Assembly (NCBI GenBank): GCA_021772975.1
Contig: JAJFKY010000013.1
Coordinates: 1 to 64,000, forward strand
Reading direction: 5' to 3'
Source of the DNA: Gammaproteobacteria bacterium
Lineage (GTDB): Bacteria; Pseudomonadota; Gammaproteobacteria; Xanthomonadales; Wenzhouxiangellaceae
Length of the DNA: 64,000 nt
The number at the start of each line of letters is the position of its first letter. Position 1 is the first letter of the stretch. This document shows positions 15,124 through 25,408 of this stretch, piece after piece. Made by a program: the position numbers and the translations under genes. The notes beneath the pieces are model-generated. The model saw only the letters and a list, made by a program, of their open reading frames with translations, had not been told where the DNA came from and searched no databases.

Positions 15124-17979
15124 TTATCCCCATAACCGGGTTTCGCCGCCGGTGAACACATTACTGTGACAACGCGCACAAATCTCCGGATGCTCAGGAT
15201 ACTGCCCGATGCTTGCTACATACTGATAGCAACGCACGCATTTTGAGTGGCTGGTTGCAGTCACTTCCACCGCCAGTTCACCCTGAGTCAAATGATGCCG
15301 TTCAGCCGTTGTCGGAGCGCTCTGCAACGGTGCAATCGTAACATCCGCCACCAGCAGCAAAAAATGCAGTTCCGCGGACAATTCCTGCAGGCAGGACAAT
15401 AACTCACCCGCTGCGTAAAGCTTAACCGACGCCATTAACGAATTACCCAATCGCTGTTCATTGCGCAGGTTTTCAATCAGGCGGCGCACCGGCGTGCGCA
15501 CCGCCAGCAGAGTATCCCAGCGGGCACGGTTGGACTCGGGCTCGGCAAATGGTTCCAGCCCGTCATACCAGGTGCTCAGCAGAACCGTATTATCGGCCTG
15601 CTCCGGCTGATCGACCCTGCCGGGCAGGTTCTGCCATAACTCTTCACTGGTAAAACACAGCACCGGCGCCAGCCAACGCACCATCGCCTCGGCAATATGC
15701 GCCATTGCGGTCTGGGCGGAGCGGCGTCCGGCACTTTCAGCCGGCATGGTGTATAAGCGGTCCTTGACCACATCCAGATAAAAACCGCTCATTTCGACAA
15801 TGCAGAACTGGTGGATGCGCTGATAAACCAGGTGAAACTGGTACTCATCATAAGCGGCGATAATATCCTGCTGCGCCTGCCAGGCACGATCCAGCGCCCA
15901 GCGATCCAGCGGCAGCAGATCATCCAGTCTCAGTGCCTGCTGATCCGGCTTGAAACCATGCAGATTACCCAACAGAAAACGGCAGGTATTGCGAATCCGG
16001 CGATAAGCATCACTGACCCGGTTAAGAATTTCGTCCGAAACGCTCATTTCCTGGCGATAATCAGCGGCGGCCACCCACAGTCTCAACACATCCGCGCCCA
16101 GATTGTTCCAGACCTTCTGAGGCGCTATCACATTGCCCAGGGACTTGGACATCTTGCGGCCGTTGGCATCCACTGTAAAACCATGTGTCAGCACCTGCCG
16201 GTAAGGGGCCTGACCATCCATTGCGACCCCGGTCAGCAAAGACGACTGGAACCAGCCACGATGCTGATCCGAACCTTCCAGATACAGGTCCGCGGGACGC
16301 TGCAGATTCTCGCGAGCCTCCAGCACACACCAGTGGCTGACACCCGAATCGAACCACACATCCAGAATGTCGCGTACCGGTTCCCATTGTTCCGGATCAA
16401 TGCCCAGGCGCGCTGCGATGTCCTCTACAAACCAGGCATCAATACCCTGCTGCGCAACCAGTTCAGCCACCTGACCAATAATGGCCACGCTGTCGGGATG
16501 CCGCTCGCCAGTCTGTTTATGTACGAAAATCGGGATCGGGACGCCCCAGGTCCGCTGCCGGGAAATGCACCAGTCAGGCCGGTTTTCCAGCATGCCGTCA
16601 ATACGTCCCTGACCCCAGTCGGGCACCCAGCGAACCTGCTTGACAGCGGCCCGGGCCAACTCCCGCAACGTACCACCTTGCCGGCCGGGCTGATCCATGC
16701 CAAAAAACCATTGTGGCGTTACCCGGAAAGCGGTTGGGCTCTTGTGCCGCCAGCAATGCGGGTAGCTATGCTCGAAGTCATTCAGGTGCAGCAGTGTGCC
16801 GGTTTCCCGCAGTACGTCGATGATGGCTTGATTGGCTTTCCAGATATGCTGGCCGGCAAATCGTTCCGTCGCATCCACGAACACACCGTTGCCGGCTACC
16901 GGATTAAGAATCTCCAGGCCATAGGCCTGACCAACCGCAAAATCTTCCTGACCGTGCCCGGGTGCGGTATGCACTGCGCCGGTACCCTGCTCAGTGGTGA
17001 CATGTTCACCCAGCACCAGCAGCGCATGGCGCTGATAAAACGGGTGCCGCAGGGATTGCTTGTCCAATACCGCGCCGGGCTGAGTCCGGCTGCGCCGGGT
17101 ATCTTCCAGTGCATAACGCTCGATCAGCTGGTCCGCCAGTTCGGCGGCCACCAGCAACGCCAGCTGGCGACCATTTTGCCGGCCCTGCAGCACCAGATAG
17201 TCAATTTCCGGGTGCACCGCAACCGCCAGATTGGCGGGCAGCGTCCAGGGCGTGGTAGTCCAGATAGGCACGCCCACCTCGGTACCACTGTCAGGCTGCA
17301 CGTCGAAGGGCGCCAGCAGTGTCTCAGGCTCCACGGCGGCAAACAAAACGTCGATGGCTGAGGAGGTTTTATCCTGATATTCGATTTCCGCTTCCGCCAG
17401 CGCCGAGCCACAGTCAAAACACCAGTGCACCGGCTTGACGCCCTGCTGCAGATAACCATTGTCAATCATCTTCGCCAGCGCCCGCAGCATGTTCGCCTCG
17501 TAGGCGAAATCACTGGTGGCGTAGCGTTGCTCCCAATCACCCAATACGCCCAGCCGTTTAAAATCCTGGCATTGGCGCTCGATCTGAGTGGCGGCATACT
17601 CGCGGCAAGCCTGGCGGAATTGCGCCGCGCTTACCTTGTGACCAACCTTGCCGATTTTTTTCTCGACCTGGAGCTCGATAGGCAAGCCATGACAATCCCA
17701 ACCCGGTACATACGGCGCACGAAACCCGCTCATCAGTTTGGAGCGAACCACCATATCTTTAAGAATCTTGTTGACCGCGTGACCGATATGAATATCGCCA
17801 TTGGCGTAAGGCGGGCCGTCGTGCAGCATGAATAACGGCCGCTCGCTGGTGGCTGCCTGCAGCTGCTGATAACGCTCAGCCTGGCTCCATTGCTCCAGCA
17901 TTTTCGGTTCGCGCTGCGCCAGATTGGCTTTCATGGCAAAGCCGGTACTGGGCAAGTTAATGGTGTCTTTGTAATCCAT
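15124..17979 (-). CDS. ileS: Isoleucyl-tRNA synthetase
   Basis: This 951-aa class Ia synthetase charges tRNA-Ile. The HIGH signature is intact at residues 64-67 (YANGDIHIGHAVNK), the KMSKS loop is GRKMSKSLGNV, the editing domain motif TTTPWTLPANLAV is present, and the C-terminus carries the zinc knuckle CVRCYQ...CARCHSN. The start ATG at 17979 lies 5 bp after the ribF stop; a TTG three codons upstream is less likely. It is the third gene of a murJ-ribF-ileS-lspA unit. Zinc-knuckle retention puts it with the bacterial type that is normally mupirocin-sensitive, which is family knowledge only. Confidence 0.96.
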   Translation of the reverse strand: MDYKDTINLPSTGFAMKANLAQREPKMLEQWSQAERYQQLQAATSERPLFMLHDGPPYANGDIHIGHAVNKILKDMVVRSKLMSGFRAPYVPGWDCHGLPIELQVEKKIGKVGHKVSAAQFRQACREYAATQIERQCQDFKRLGVLGDWEQRYATSDFAYEANMLRALAKMIDNGYLQQGVKPVHWCFDCGSALAEAEIEYQDKTSSAIDVLFAAVEPETLLAPFDVQPDSGTEVGVPIWTTTPWTLPANLAVAVHPEIDYLVLQGRQNGRQLALLVAAELADQLIERYALEDTRRSRTQPGAVLDKQSLRHPFYQRHALLVLGEHVTTEQGTGAVHTAPGHGQEDFAVGQAYGLEILNPVAGNGVFVDATERFAGQHIWKANQAIIDVLRETGTLLHLNDFEHSYPHCWRHKSPTAFRVTPQWFFGMDQPGRQGGTLRELARAAVKQVRWVPDWGQGRIDGMLENRPDWCISRQRTWGVPIPIFVHKQTGERHPDSVAIIGQVAELVAQQGIDAWFVEDIAARLGIDPEQWEPVRDILDVWFDSGVSHWCVLEARENLQRPADLYLEGSDQHRGWFQSSLLTGVAMDGQAPYRQVLTHGFTVDANGRKMSKSLGNVIAPQKVWNNLGADVLRLWVAAADYRQEMSVSDEILNRVSDAYRRIRNTCRFLLGNLHGFKPDQQALRLDDLLPLDRWALDRAWQAQQDIIAAYDEYQFHLVYQRIHQFCIVEMSGFYLDVVKDRLYTMPAESAGRRSAQTAMAHIAEAMVRWLAPVLCFTSEELWQNLPGRVDQPEQADNTVLLSTWYDGLEPFAEPESNRARWDTLLAVRTPVRRLIENLRNEQRLGNSLMASVKLYAAGELLSCLQELSAELHFLLLVADVTIAPLQSAPTTAERHHLTQGELAVEVTATSHSKCVRCYQYVASIGQYPEHPEICARCHSNVFTGGETRLWG

Positions 17980-17984
17980 ACGTA

Positions 17985-18956
17985 TCAATAGTCTTTCAGT
18001 AGTGCCCTGGCCTGTCTAGCGTCCTGCTGCATTTGTTCGATCAGCAGAGATAAATCCGAAAATTCCTGTTCGGCACGCAATTGGCGGATAAAATTTACCC
18101 GGATTCGCTGCCCATACAGATCGCCTGACCAGTCAAAAATATGCGCTTCCAGCAGATGCCGGTTATGGCTGACGGTATCGGTAACGCTGGGGCGGTAGCC
18201 AATGCTGGCAACACCATCCCAGAGTCGCCCGGCAAACGGGTGATTATGCGTTGTTTTGTGGCGTAACTCTACTGCTTCAAGCTCCAGCCGCACGGCAAAC
18301 ACACCGGTTAACAGACAAGGCCAGCCACTGACATCAATATTGATGGTTGGAAAGCCCAGTTTACGGCCTAACTGCTGGCCCCGGATAACCCGTCCCTGCA
18401 GCGCATACGGCCGGCCCAGCATGTCTCCGGCGGCGCTCACATCGCCGGCGCTCAGTGCATGCCGCAGACGGGTGCTGCTGATCCGCTCATGCTGATCTGC
18501 AATGGTCTTCTGAGTATGCACCTCAAAGCCATATAGCGCACCTGCCGCCCGCAGGCTGGCAATGGTTCCAGCCCGCCGATGCCCGAATCGGAAGTCATCA
18601 CCCACCACCACGTGCTGAACGGCCAGACCATCCACCAGCACCCGCTGAATAAAGCTGTCGGGAGACTGCTGCGCCAGTGCCTGATTGAAGCGCAACAACC
18701 ACAGCACATCCGCACCGTATTCAGCTAACTCATGGATACGCTGGCGGGTACTGGTGACCCGCCCCTGGGCACGTTCCGGAAACAGTACTTCGATAGGCAG
18801 GGGATCAAAACTGACCACCCCGACCGGCTGGCCGTCGGCCAAAGCACGACATTTGTTCAATAAAGCCTGATGGCCACGATGAACGCCATCAAAGTTGCCA
18901 ATGGTCAGTGCCGCAACCGGTGGCGGCTGCGCCTGCCAATCCCGCACAAAATACAT
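17985..18956 (-). CDS. ribF: Bifunctional riboflavin kinase/FMN adenylyltransferase
   Basis: This 323-aa enzyme makes FMN and FAD. The N-terminal nucleotidyltransferase domain has LTIGNFDGVHRGHQALL and VVGDDFRFGHRR. The C-terminal flavokinase domain has GRVIRGQQLGRKLGFPTINI. The length is normal. It starts 3 bp after the murJ stop and ends 5 bp before ileS, so the three are one transcription unit, as in many Gammaproteobacteria. Confidence 0.95.
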   Translation of the reverse strand: MYFVRDWQAQPPPVAALTIGNFDGVHRGHQALLNKCRALADGQPVGVVSFDPLPIEVLFPERAQGRVTSTRQRIHELAEYGADVLWLLRFNQALAQQSPDSFIQRVLVDGLAVQHVVVGDDFRFGHRRAGTIASLRAAGALYGFEVHTQKTIADQHERISSTRLRHALSAGDVSAAGDMLGRPYALQGRVIRGQQLGRKLGFPTINIDVSGWPCLLTGVFAVRLELEAVELRHKTTHNHPFAGRLWDGVASIGYRPSVTDTVSHNRHLLEAHIFDWSGDLYGQRIRVNFIRQLRAEQEFSDLSLLIEQMQQDARQARALLKDY

Positions 18957-18959
18957 CCG

Positions 18960-20585
18960 CTAGTGCCCCACTGCCAAGATACTGGGACGCACACCAAGCG
19001 CTAACAGCAACAACCCATTGATCGCTGCTCCGGCACTCACCAGCACCATTAAAATGCCGGCCCGTTGCCACCACAAACCGGCCAGCCAAGTATCAATGAT
19101 ACTGAACTGACTGAGTGCCGCGTACAACACCAAGCCCATTAACAACGCCGCCAGAAGCGCTTTGCTGATAAACATCAGCCAATCACCCGGCAAATGCCAC
19201 CATCCCGATTGCCGCAGTTTGCGCCATAACAAGCCAGCATTCAGATAGGCGGCAGCCGCACTGGCCAGCGCCAAGGCCGTGTGCAGTCCCGGCGTGGTAG
19301 CCAGCACCTGCCAAAAACCTGCCGGGTTATCCGCTGCCAACCAATGCACGAATAGCAATAACAGCAACACATTGCCCAGCATATTGGCAGCCATCGCCAG
19401 GATGGCAATCTTGACCGGGGTTTTGGTGTCCTGGCGGGCGTAGAAACCTGGTGCCAGGACCTTGATGGCAACAAACGCCGGCAGGCCACTACAATATGCC
19501 ATCAAAGACCAACTGGCCATTTGCGTATCAAACGCGGTGAACTCCCCATATTGAAACATAGAGGTCAGCACCGGTTGTGCCAGCACACCCAGGCCAATCG
19601 CGGCCGGCAGACTGATCAATACCGCCACCCGCATCGCCCAGCTCAAGGTCGCCGCAAAGGCTTTGGTATTTTCCAACGGTTGACCGTTATTGCGCTGCCG
19701 AATCCGCGCCAGACGCGGCAACACCACTGTCGATAACGCCACCCCGAAGACTCCCAGCGGAAATTCAAACAGCCGGTCAGAATAATACAGCCAGGTCACG
19801 CTGCCGGTCAGCAACAGTGAGGCCAGCAAAGTGTCCAGCAAAATATTGATCTGCGCCACCGACGAACCGAACAAGGTCGGTATCATCAATTTCATGATCT
19901 TTTGCACGCCGGAATGGGCATAGCCCCAACGGGGCCGCGGCATCAGACCCATGCGCATCAGCGCCAGCAGTTGCAGCAACAACTGCAAAACCCCCGCCAG
20001 CAAAACACCCCAGGCCAGCGCGGTAATCGGCACTGACAGGCGCGGCGCCAGCAATAATGCCGCACAGATCATGCTGATATTCAACAACGCGGGGGTGACC
20101 GCCGGCAGCCAGAAACGCTCCCAGGTATTGAGTACCCCGGCCGCCAGTGCGGTCAGTGAAATGCACAATAGATAAGGGAAAGTAATGCGCAGCATTTCGC
20201 TGGCCAGCTGATACTGGGTCTCACCCGGCGCAAAACCCGGCGCAAACAGCCGGATGATCCAGGGTGCGGTCAATACACCAAGCGCGGTTATTACCAGCAA
20301 AATGGCCAGCAGACTGCCAAACACGCTGTCAATCAGTTCGCGCACCGCCTGCCGGTCGCCCTGCTCGCGGTATTCGGCCAATACCGGCACAAAAGCCAGC
20401 GCAAATGATCCTTCCGCGAACAGTCGGCGCAACAGATTGGGAATTTTGAACGCCACAAAAAAAGCGTCGGTCGCCGCGCCAGCGCCAAATACCCGCGCCA
20501 GCACAACATCACGCAAGAACCCCAGTATCCGGGACATCAGGGTGCCACTGCTGGTATTGGCTATGGATCGGAATAAGGAGGCCAT
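18960..20585 (-). CDS. murJ: Lipid II flippase MurJ
   Basis: This 541-aa MOP-superfamily membrane protein has the strongly conserved N-terminus SRILGFLRDVVLARVFGAG and IPNLLRRLFAEGSFALAFVP, which line the transport cavity, and about 14 hydrophobic segments. It flips lipid II across the inner membrane during peptidoglycan synthesis. The start at 20585 aligns with the known start of E. coli MurJ. No Shine-Dalgarno sequence precedes it; instead a perfect TATAAT ends 6 bases before the ATG, so the mRNA is probably leaderless. It heads the murJ-ribF-ileS-lspA unit. Confidence 0.94.
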   Translation of the reverse strand: MASLFRSIANTSSGTLMSRILGFLRDVVLARVFGAGAATDAFFVAFKIPNLLRRLFAEGSFALAFVPVLAEYREQGDRQAVRELIDSVFGSLLAILLVITALGVLTAPWIIRLFAPGFAPGETQYQLASEMLRITFPYLLCISLTALAAGVLNTWERFWLPAVTPALLNISMICAALLLAPRLSVPITALAWGVLLAGVLQLLLQLLALMRMGLMPRPRWGYAHSGVQKIMKLMIPTLFGSSVAQINILLDTLLASLLLTGSVTWLYYSDRLFEFPLGVFGVALSTVVLPRLARIRQRNNGQPLENTKAFAATLSWAMRVAVLISLPAAIGLGVLAQPVLTSMFQYGEFTAFDTQMASWSLMAYCSGLPAFVAIKVLAPGFYARQDTKTPVKIAILAMAANMLGNVLLLLLFVHWLAADNPAGFWQVLATTPGLHTALALASAAAAYLNAGLLWRKLRQSGWWHLPGDWLMFISKALLAALLMGLVLYAALSQFSIIDTWLAGLWWQRAGILMVLVSAGAAINGLLLLALGVRPSILAVGH

Positions 20586-20591
20586 GGCGGG

Positions 20592-20597
20592 ATTATA
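20592..20597 (-). promoter_or_regulatory. -10 element of murJ, implying a leaderless mRNA
   Basis: The minus strand reads TATAAT immediately followed by CCCGCC and the murJ ATG. Transcription normally starts about 7 bases after the -10 hexamer, which is the A of the start codon. The absence of a ribosome binding site agrees. The -35 region is weak (TCGGTT at 17-bp spacing). Confidence 0.5.
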
Positions 20598-20857
20598 TGC
20601 TGGTGGTTTTGTTAAACCGAAAGATATTGTTGGCGTTCGGACTGATGGGGCAGTGTAATGACTCGGTCAGTCGCACGCCAGTGTGTAGGAACAATACTGA
20701 GCTGACCCTTCCGGTAGCGTGAGTTCAGGCGGCTCCATCGTTATTCTCAGCGAAAACATTTAGGGGCTAATATTGGCCCTGCTGGTGGCTGTCAGGGCAA
20801 GCTTTTCCGTTCGTTTGCACTGGCGTGGATTTCATCAGCCAGCGCGAATAGCCAGGG

Positions 20858-20888
20858 GGAGATTCTTCACTACGTTCAGAATGACAAG
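20858..20888 (-). repeat. Chromosomal repeat, copy 1 (inverted to 21398-21428)
   Basis: The minus strand reads CTTGTCATTCTGAACG and continues to GAAGAATCTCC. The same 31 bp with one mismatch occurs on the plus strand at 21398-21428. The two copies flank rpsT in inverted orientation. The type resembles the widespread short repeats containing TGTCATTCTGA and GAAGAATCT. Confidence 0.75.
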
Positions 20889-20948
20889 TTATAGCTGCAA
20901 GCCAGGGAAGTTTTTTGCCACACGCATCATTATAAGCCCCCAAAAACC

Positions 20949-20977
20949 TTGCTTGAGCCCCCAAAGCCCGGCATAAT
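20949..20977 (+). promoter_or_regulatory. Promoter of rpsT
   Basis: TTGCTT (20949-20954) and CATAAT (20972-20977) are spaced by 17 bp, giving a sigma70-like promoter about 38 bp upstream of the rpsT start. Confidence 0.55.
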
Positions 20978-21015
20978 AGGCGGCTTTTTAGAACATTCCC
21001 AGGAGAATATAGCCC

Positions 21016-21276
21016 GTGGCTAACATTGCATCTGCGCGCAAACGCGCACGTCAGGCCGAGGTCAACCGCAAGCACAACGCTGGTATGCGTTCAGCCATGC
21101 GCACCCGTATCAAAAATGTCCAGAAGGCCATTGCCGCCGAAGACAAAGCCGCTGCCGAAGCTGCCTATAAGCTGGCTGTTCCAGCCATCGATAGAGCCGT
21201 CAGCAAAGGCCTGATTCACCGTAATAAAGCCGCCCGGCATAAATCACGCCTGAATCAGCACGTACGGGCGCTGTAA
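21016..21276 (+). CDS. rpsT: Ribosomal protein bS20
   Basis: This 86-aa basic protein of the 30S subunit has the family sequence ANIASARKRARQAEVNRKHN and ends KAARHKSRLNQHVRAL. The start codon is GTG, preceded by AGGAG at 21000-21004. E. coli rpsT also uses a non-ATG start (UUG), which keeps translation low and allows feedback control; the same may hold here (inference). It is divergent from murJ, as in many Gammaproteobacteria, and flanked by two inverted copies of a 31-bp repeat. Confidence 0.96.
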   Translation: MANIASARKRARQAEVNRKHNAGMRSAMRTRIKNVQKAIAAEDKAAAEAAYKLAVPAIDRAVSKGLIHRNKAARHKSRLNQHVRAL

Positions 21277-21292
21277 GTACCGCAAGAATCCC

Positions 21293-21317
21293 GGAAAGGC
21301 CGAACCTCGGCTTTTCC
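21293..21317 (+). terminator. Hairpin terminator after rpsT
   Basis: GGAAAGGCCGA and TCGGCTTTTCC pair over 11 bp (one G-T) with a 3-base loop, 17 bases after the rpsT stop. The T-run lies inside the stem rather than after it, so termination may be partly factor-dependent. Confidence 0.6.
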
Positions 21318-21397
21318 AATGATGCCCATCGGCATCTGCTCTTTGCTCGCCCCTGCTGTTCACACTGCTGTCCGAAATATTTTGATCTAGATAAAAC

Positions 21398-21428
21398 CTT
21401 GTCATTCTGAACGCAGTGAAGAATCTCC
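21398..21428 (+). repeat. Chromosomal repeat, copy 2
   Basis: This is the direct-strand copy of the repeat at 20858-20888, with 30 of 31 positions identical in inverted orientation. A related sequence forms the hairpin at 39552-39638. Confidence 0.75.
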
Positions 21429-21564
21429 GCACGCTAGCCAAAATAGTTGCTGATCATTGACTCAGAGACATAGGCGTTATTGCCTGTGAGTTTGTCAACA
21501 GGACCAAACAAAAAGTAAGATACGCCCTTAAAGAAAAGCCAAACCGTGATTTAAGGAGTCGAGT

Positions 21565-23490
21565 ATGCGCAAACATTGCTTGGGGGTCGTACTGACCTGT
21601 CTTCTGGGCTTCAGCCCGTTCGCCTACTCTGCTTCGCTGGAGGCCCCGGCAGAGGCTGTTATCGGTACCACGGTAGATGTCAAATGGGAGGCTTCCGGCA
21701 ATAATTATGATTCAATTTATATTGTCGCTCCTGATGCAGCCGATGATGCCAAAGGCATTAATTCGAGCAGTGTCCTGAATGGCAAAAACCCGATCGGTCT
21801 GGTGATGCCGGAATTTCCGGGTGAATATGAATTGCGCTATTGGTCAAACACCGACAAGCGGATTGAAGCTCGCGGTACGATTACGGTAGTGGATACCGAG
21901 ACCAGTCTGGATGCCCCGGACAATTCGGTTATTGGCAATGCCATTGAAGTAAAGTGGCAGGGTCCAGGCAATCGCTATGATCAGATCGCCCTGTACTCAC
22001 AGGGTGCGGCTGATGACTCAAAAGCTGACTTATCGCAGGGCATTACCAGCGCCACTAAGCCCATTATTATCCATTTACCGGAACAGCCCGGCGAGTACGA
22101 GTTGCGCTATCTGACCCGGCAACAAGGCCGCATACTGGCACGCCGCCCGATTACCGTAACAGATGCCACGGCCAGCCTGGATGCGCCCGGACAGGCCGAT
22201 ATCGGCGCAACCATAGCGGTCAACTGGGAAGGCCCAGGTAATCAGTATGACAAAATAGCAGTGCATGCAGCCGCCGCGGCTGATGACGCCAAACCGGTTC
22301 GCAGTCAGGGCATTGTCAGCCGGCGCAACCCCATCAGCATTCGCCTGCCAGAAACGGCCGGTAATTACGAACTGCGTTATCAGACTGCAAAAACCGACCG
22401 CATCCTGGCTCGCCGGCCATTGATTATCGGCAGCGTTGCGGCTTCACTGGACGCCCCGGAAACCGCCACCGCAGACACACCAATATTGGTGAACTGGGAG
22501 GGGCCGGGCAATAACTACGATCAAATTGCATTGTATCCTGCGGCGGCGGCGGATGATGCCAAAGCCATTACCGGCGGCACCATTTTAAGCGGCAAGAACC
22601 CGGTAACGATTAATTTGCCGGATACAGAAGGCGAGTACCAACTGCGCTATGTCACCACCCAGAGTGGCGCCATTCTGGCGCGCCGTGACCTGAAGATTCA
22701 GCCGGCGGGTCGGCTGGCGGTCATATTTGAGCGCAGTAATCAAAGTGAGCAGCAGGGCAGCGCCGCGGTAGAGCTTATTCTGGATGCCTCGGGCAGTATG
22801 CTGCAACGCGAAAACGGCGTACGCCGGATCGAAATTGCCCGGCAGGTACTGGATGAGTTGGTGCGTGAACATTTGAGTGACGACCGTCAGTTTGCGCTGC
22901 GGGTATTCGGTCATAAGGAGGCCGACAAATGCCGCACCGATCTGGAAATTCCACTCGGTCCGCTGGACCGCGCCGCGGCCGCTGAAAAAATCGCTGGCGT
23001 GAACGCCATGAACCTGGCCAAAACGCCGATTGCTGATTCATTGGCCCAAGTACCCTCAGACCTGGCCGGCGCCAGCGGCCCCAAAACCATTATCCTGATT
23101 ACCGATGGCGAAGAGACCTGTGACGGTGATCCGGCGGCGGTGATTGCCAAGCTGCGTGATCAGGGACTGGATGTACAGGTATCGATTATCGGTTTTGCGA
23201 TTGATGATGCCGATCTGAAAAATGATTTTGAAACCTGGGCCAGCCTGGGTGGCGGCAGTTATTTTGATGCCCGCTCGGCTGATGAACTGATCCAATCACT
23301 GCGGACCGTCATTTCCGGCCCCTTCCGGGTATTTAATGCCGCGGGTGAAGTGGTTGGTCAGGGCGTGATTGGCGGTGCCGAGATTGTTTTGCCCGCGGGT
23401 ATTTACCGCGTTGAGACCATTGCAAAACAACCGCTGGTGATTGAAGCTGTTGAAATCAAACCGCGCGAGTTAACCGAGGCTGCCTTTTAG
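21565..23490 (+). CDS. Secreted VWA-domain protein with four 90-residue repeats
   Basis: This 641-aa protein has a Sec signal peptide (residues 1-22, ending FAYSA). Four tandem repeats of exactly 90 codons follow, starting at 21634, 21904, 22174 and 22444. Each runs from S-L-(D/E)-A-P through VxWEGPGNxYDxIAL and ADDAK to GEYELRYxT and ILARR. A von Willebrand A domain comes next, with the MIDAS motif LDASGSM and conserved TDGEETCDGD. The repeats look like beta-sandwich modules that present the VWA domain in the periplasm or on the surface. No membrane anchor or sorting signal is seen at the C-terminus. A possible role is calcium- or metal-dependent binding of a partner protein, which is inference. 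Neighbours (rpsT, obgE) give no functional hint. Confidence 0.75.
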   Translation: MRKHCLGVVLTCLLGFSPFAYSASLEAPAEAVIGTTVDVKWEASGNNYDSIYIVAPDAADDAKGINSSSVLNGKNPIGLVMPEFPGEYELRYWSNTDKRIEARGTITVVDTETSLDAPDNSVIGNAIEVKWQGPGNRYDQIALYSQGAADDSKADLSQGITSATKPIIIHLPEQPGEYELRYLTRQQGRILARRPITVTDATASLDAPGQADIGATIAVNWEGPGNQYDKIAVHAAAAADDAKPVRSQGIVSRRNPISIRLPETAGNYELRYQTAKTDRILARRPLIIGSVAASLDAPETATADTPILVNWEGPGNNYDQIALYPAAAADDAKAITGGTILSGKNPVTINLPDTEGEYQLRYVTTQSGAILARRDLKIQPAGRLAVIFERSNQSEQQGSAAVELILDASGSMLQRENGVRRIEIARQVLDELVREHLSDDRQFALRVFGHKEADKCRTDLEIPLGPLDRAAAAEKIAGVNAMNLAKTPIADSLAQVPSDLAGASGPKTIILITDGEETCDGDPAAVIAKLRDQGLDVQVSIIGFAIDDADLKNDFETWASLGGGSYFDARSADELIQSLRTVISGPFRVFNAAGEVVGQGVIGGAEIVLPAGIYRVETIAKQPLVIEAVEIKPRELTEAAF

Positions 23491-23541
23491 CTGCCAAAGC
23501 GCGCATGCCGTGAGGACCTGGGCACAACGGCTATCCTGGCT

Positions 23542-24636
<1,095 letters not shown>

Positions 24637-24714
24637 TCATCGTCTGGAGAGTTCTAAGTGCCTGTTATATGACGATATATCAAGCCTTGACTGAGAGCGT
24701 ATTTTCAGCAGATA

Positions 24715-24752
24715 TTAAAAAACCCGGTGACGGCTGGTTACGTAACCGGGTT
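24715..24752 (-). terminator. Intrinsic terminator after rpmA
   Basis: On the minus strand AACCCGGTT and ACCGGGTT form an 8-bp stem followed directly by TTTTTTAA, a textbook rho-independent terminator. It lies between rpmA and obgE. Confidence 0.8.
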
Positions 24753-24785
24753 CATAGCTTCTTGACGTTTCAACTCTGGAATTCG

Positions 24786-25043
24786 TCAGCCTGTAATTAT
24801 ACTGACATATTTGCGTTTTGGGAATCCTTTTACCGCGAAACCGACCTGGCCATCGGCCAGTGCGTACAGAGTGTGGTCACGGCCAACGCCGACATTATCA
24901 CCGGCATGAAAGCGGGTGCCGCGTTGCCGTACCAGAATATTGCCTGCTTCCACCTGCTCGCCACCATAGCGCTTAACGCCCAGGTACTTGGGATTGGAAT
25001 CGCGGCCGTTACGTGTACTGCCGCCAGCTTTCTTATGTGCCAT
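24786..25043 (-). CDS. rpmA: Ribosomal protein bL27
   Basis: This 85-aa 50S protein has the conserved N-terminus [20 protein letters not shown] reaching towards the peptidyl-transferase centre and the segment [13 protein letters not shown]. It lies 16 bp after rplU, with which it is co-transcribed. No N-terminal extension requiring protease processing (as in Firmicutes) is present. Confidence 0.97.
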   Translation of the reverse strand: MAHKKAGGSTRNGRDSNPKYLGVKRYGGEQVEAGNILVRQRGTRFHAGDNVGVGRDHTLYALADGQVGFAVKGFPKRKYVSIITG

Positions 25044-25059
25044 TGCTTCGCTCCTCGTC

Positions 25060-25371
25060 TCAGGCTGAGATGTCTGTGATCTTCAGCTCGGTGTAATATT
25101 GCCGATGGCCCTGGGTTCTGCGCGAATGCTTACGGCGGCGGAATTTGATAATGCGAATTTTATCACCGCGGCCATGACTGAGTACTTCAGCCTGCACTTT
25201 TGAGCCCGCCAGCATGGGGGTGCCAACTGATACCGTATCGCCATCAGCCACCATTAATACCTGGTCCAGGGTAATGCTGCTGCCTGGTTCCGCGTCAATC
25301 AATTCAACACGTAACACATCACCTGGCGCTGCTTTGTACTGTTTACCACCGGTCTTGATTACCGCATACAT
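25060..25371 (-). CDS. rplU: Ribosomal protein bL21
   Basis: This 103-aa 50S protein runs from [18 protein letters not shown] to the basic signature [20 protein letters not shown]. It is the first gene of the rplU-rpmA unit, with a good promoter 38-66 bp upstream. Confidence 0.97.
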   Translation of the reverse strand: MYAVIKTGGKQYKAAPGDVLRVELIDAEPGSSITLDQVLMVADGDTVSVGTPMLAGSKVQAEVLSHGRGDKIRIIKFRRRKHSRRTQGHRQYYTELKITDISA

Positions 25372-25408
25372 GCGATGCTCCTACAGTTCGTCCGACCAAA
25401 GAGCGAGA

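Larger units (their letters stand above)
20586..21015. other. 430-bp intergenic region between murJ and rpsT
   Basis: This divergent region carries the murJ -10 element at its left end, one copy of a 31-bp inverted chromosomal repeat (20858-20888), and the rpsT promoter (20949-20977). I find no convincing gene in it. Confidence 0.6.

Noticed and set aside
14997-15179. Extended N-terminus of LspA
   Set aside because: It would overlap ileS and add about 60 residues of cysteine/arginine-rich sequence foreign to the family; ATG 14999 has a good ribosome binding site.
15811-17361. 516-codon open frame opposite ileS
   Set aside because: It lies entirely within ileS on the other strand; its composition mirrors the codon bias of ileS, and it has no domain or ribosome binding site.
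21634-22713. Regularly spaced 270-bp repeats, considered as a CRISPR or satellite array
   Set aside because: The period is a whole number of codons inside one open frame and the units encode a conserved protein module, so this is a protein repeat.
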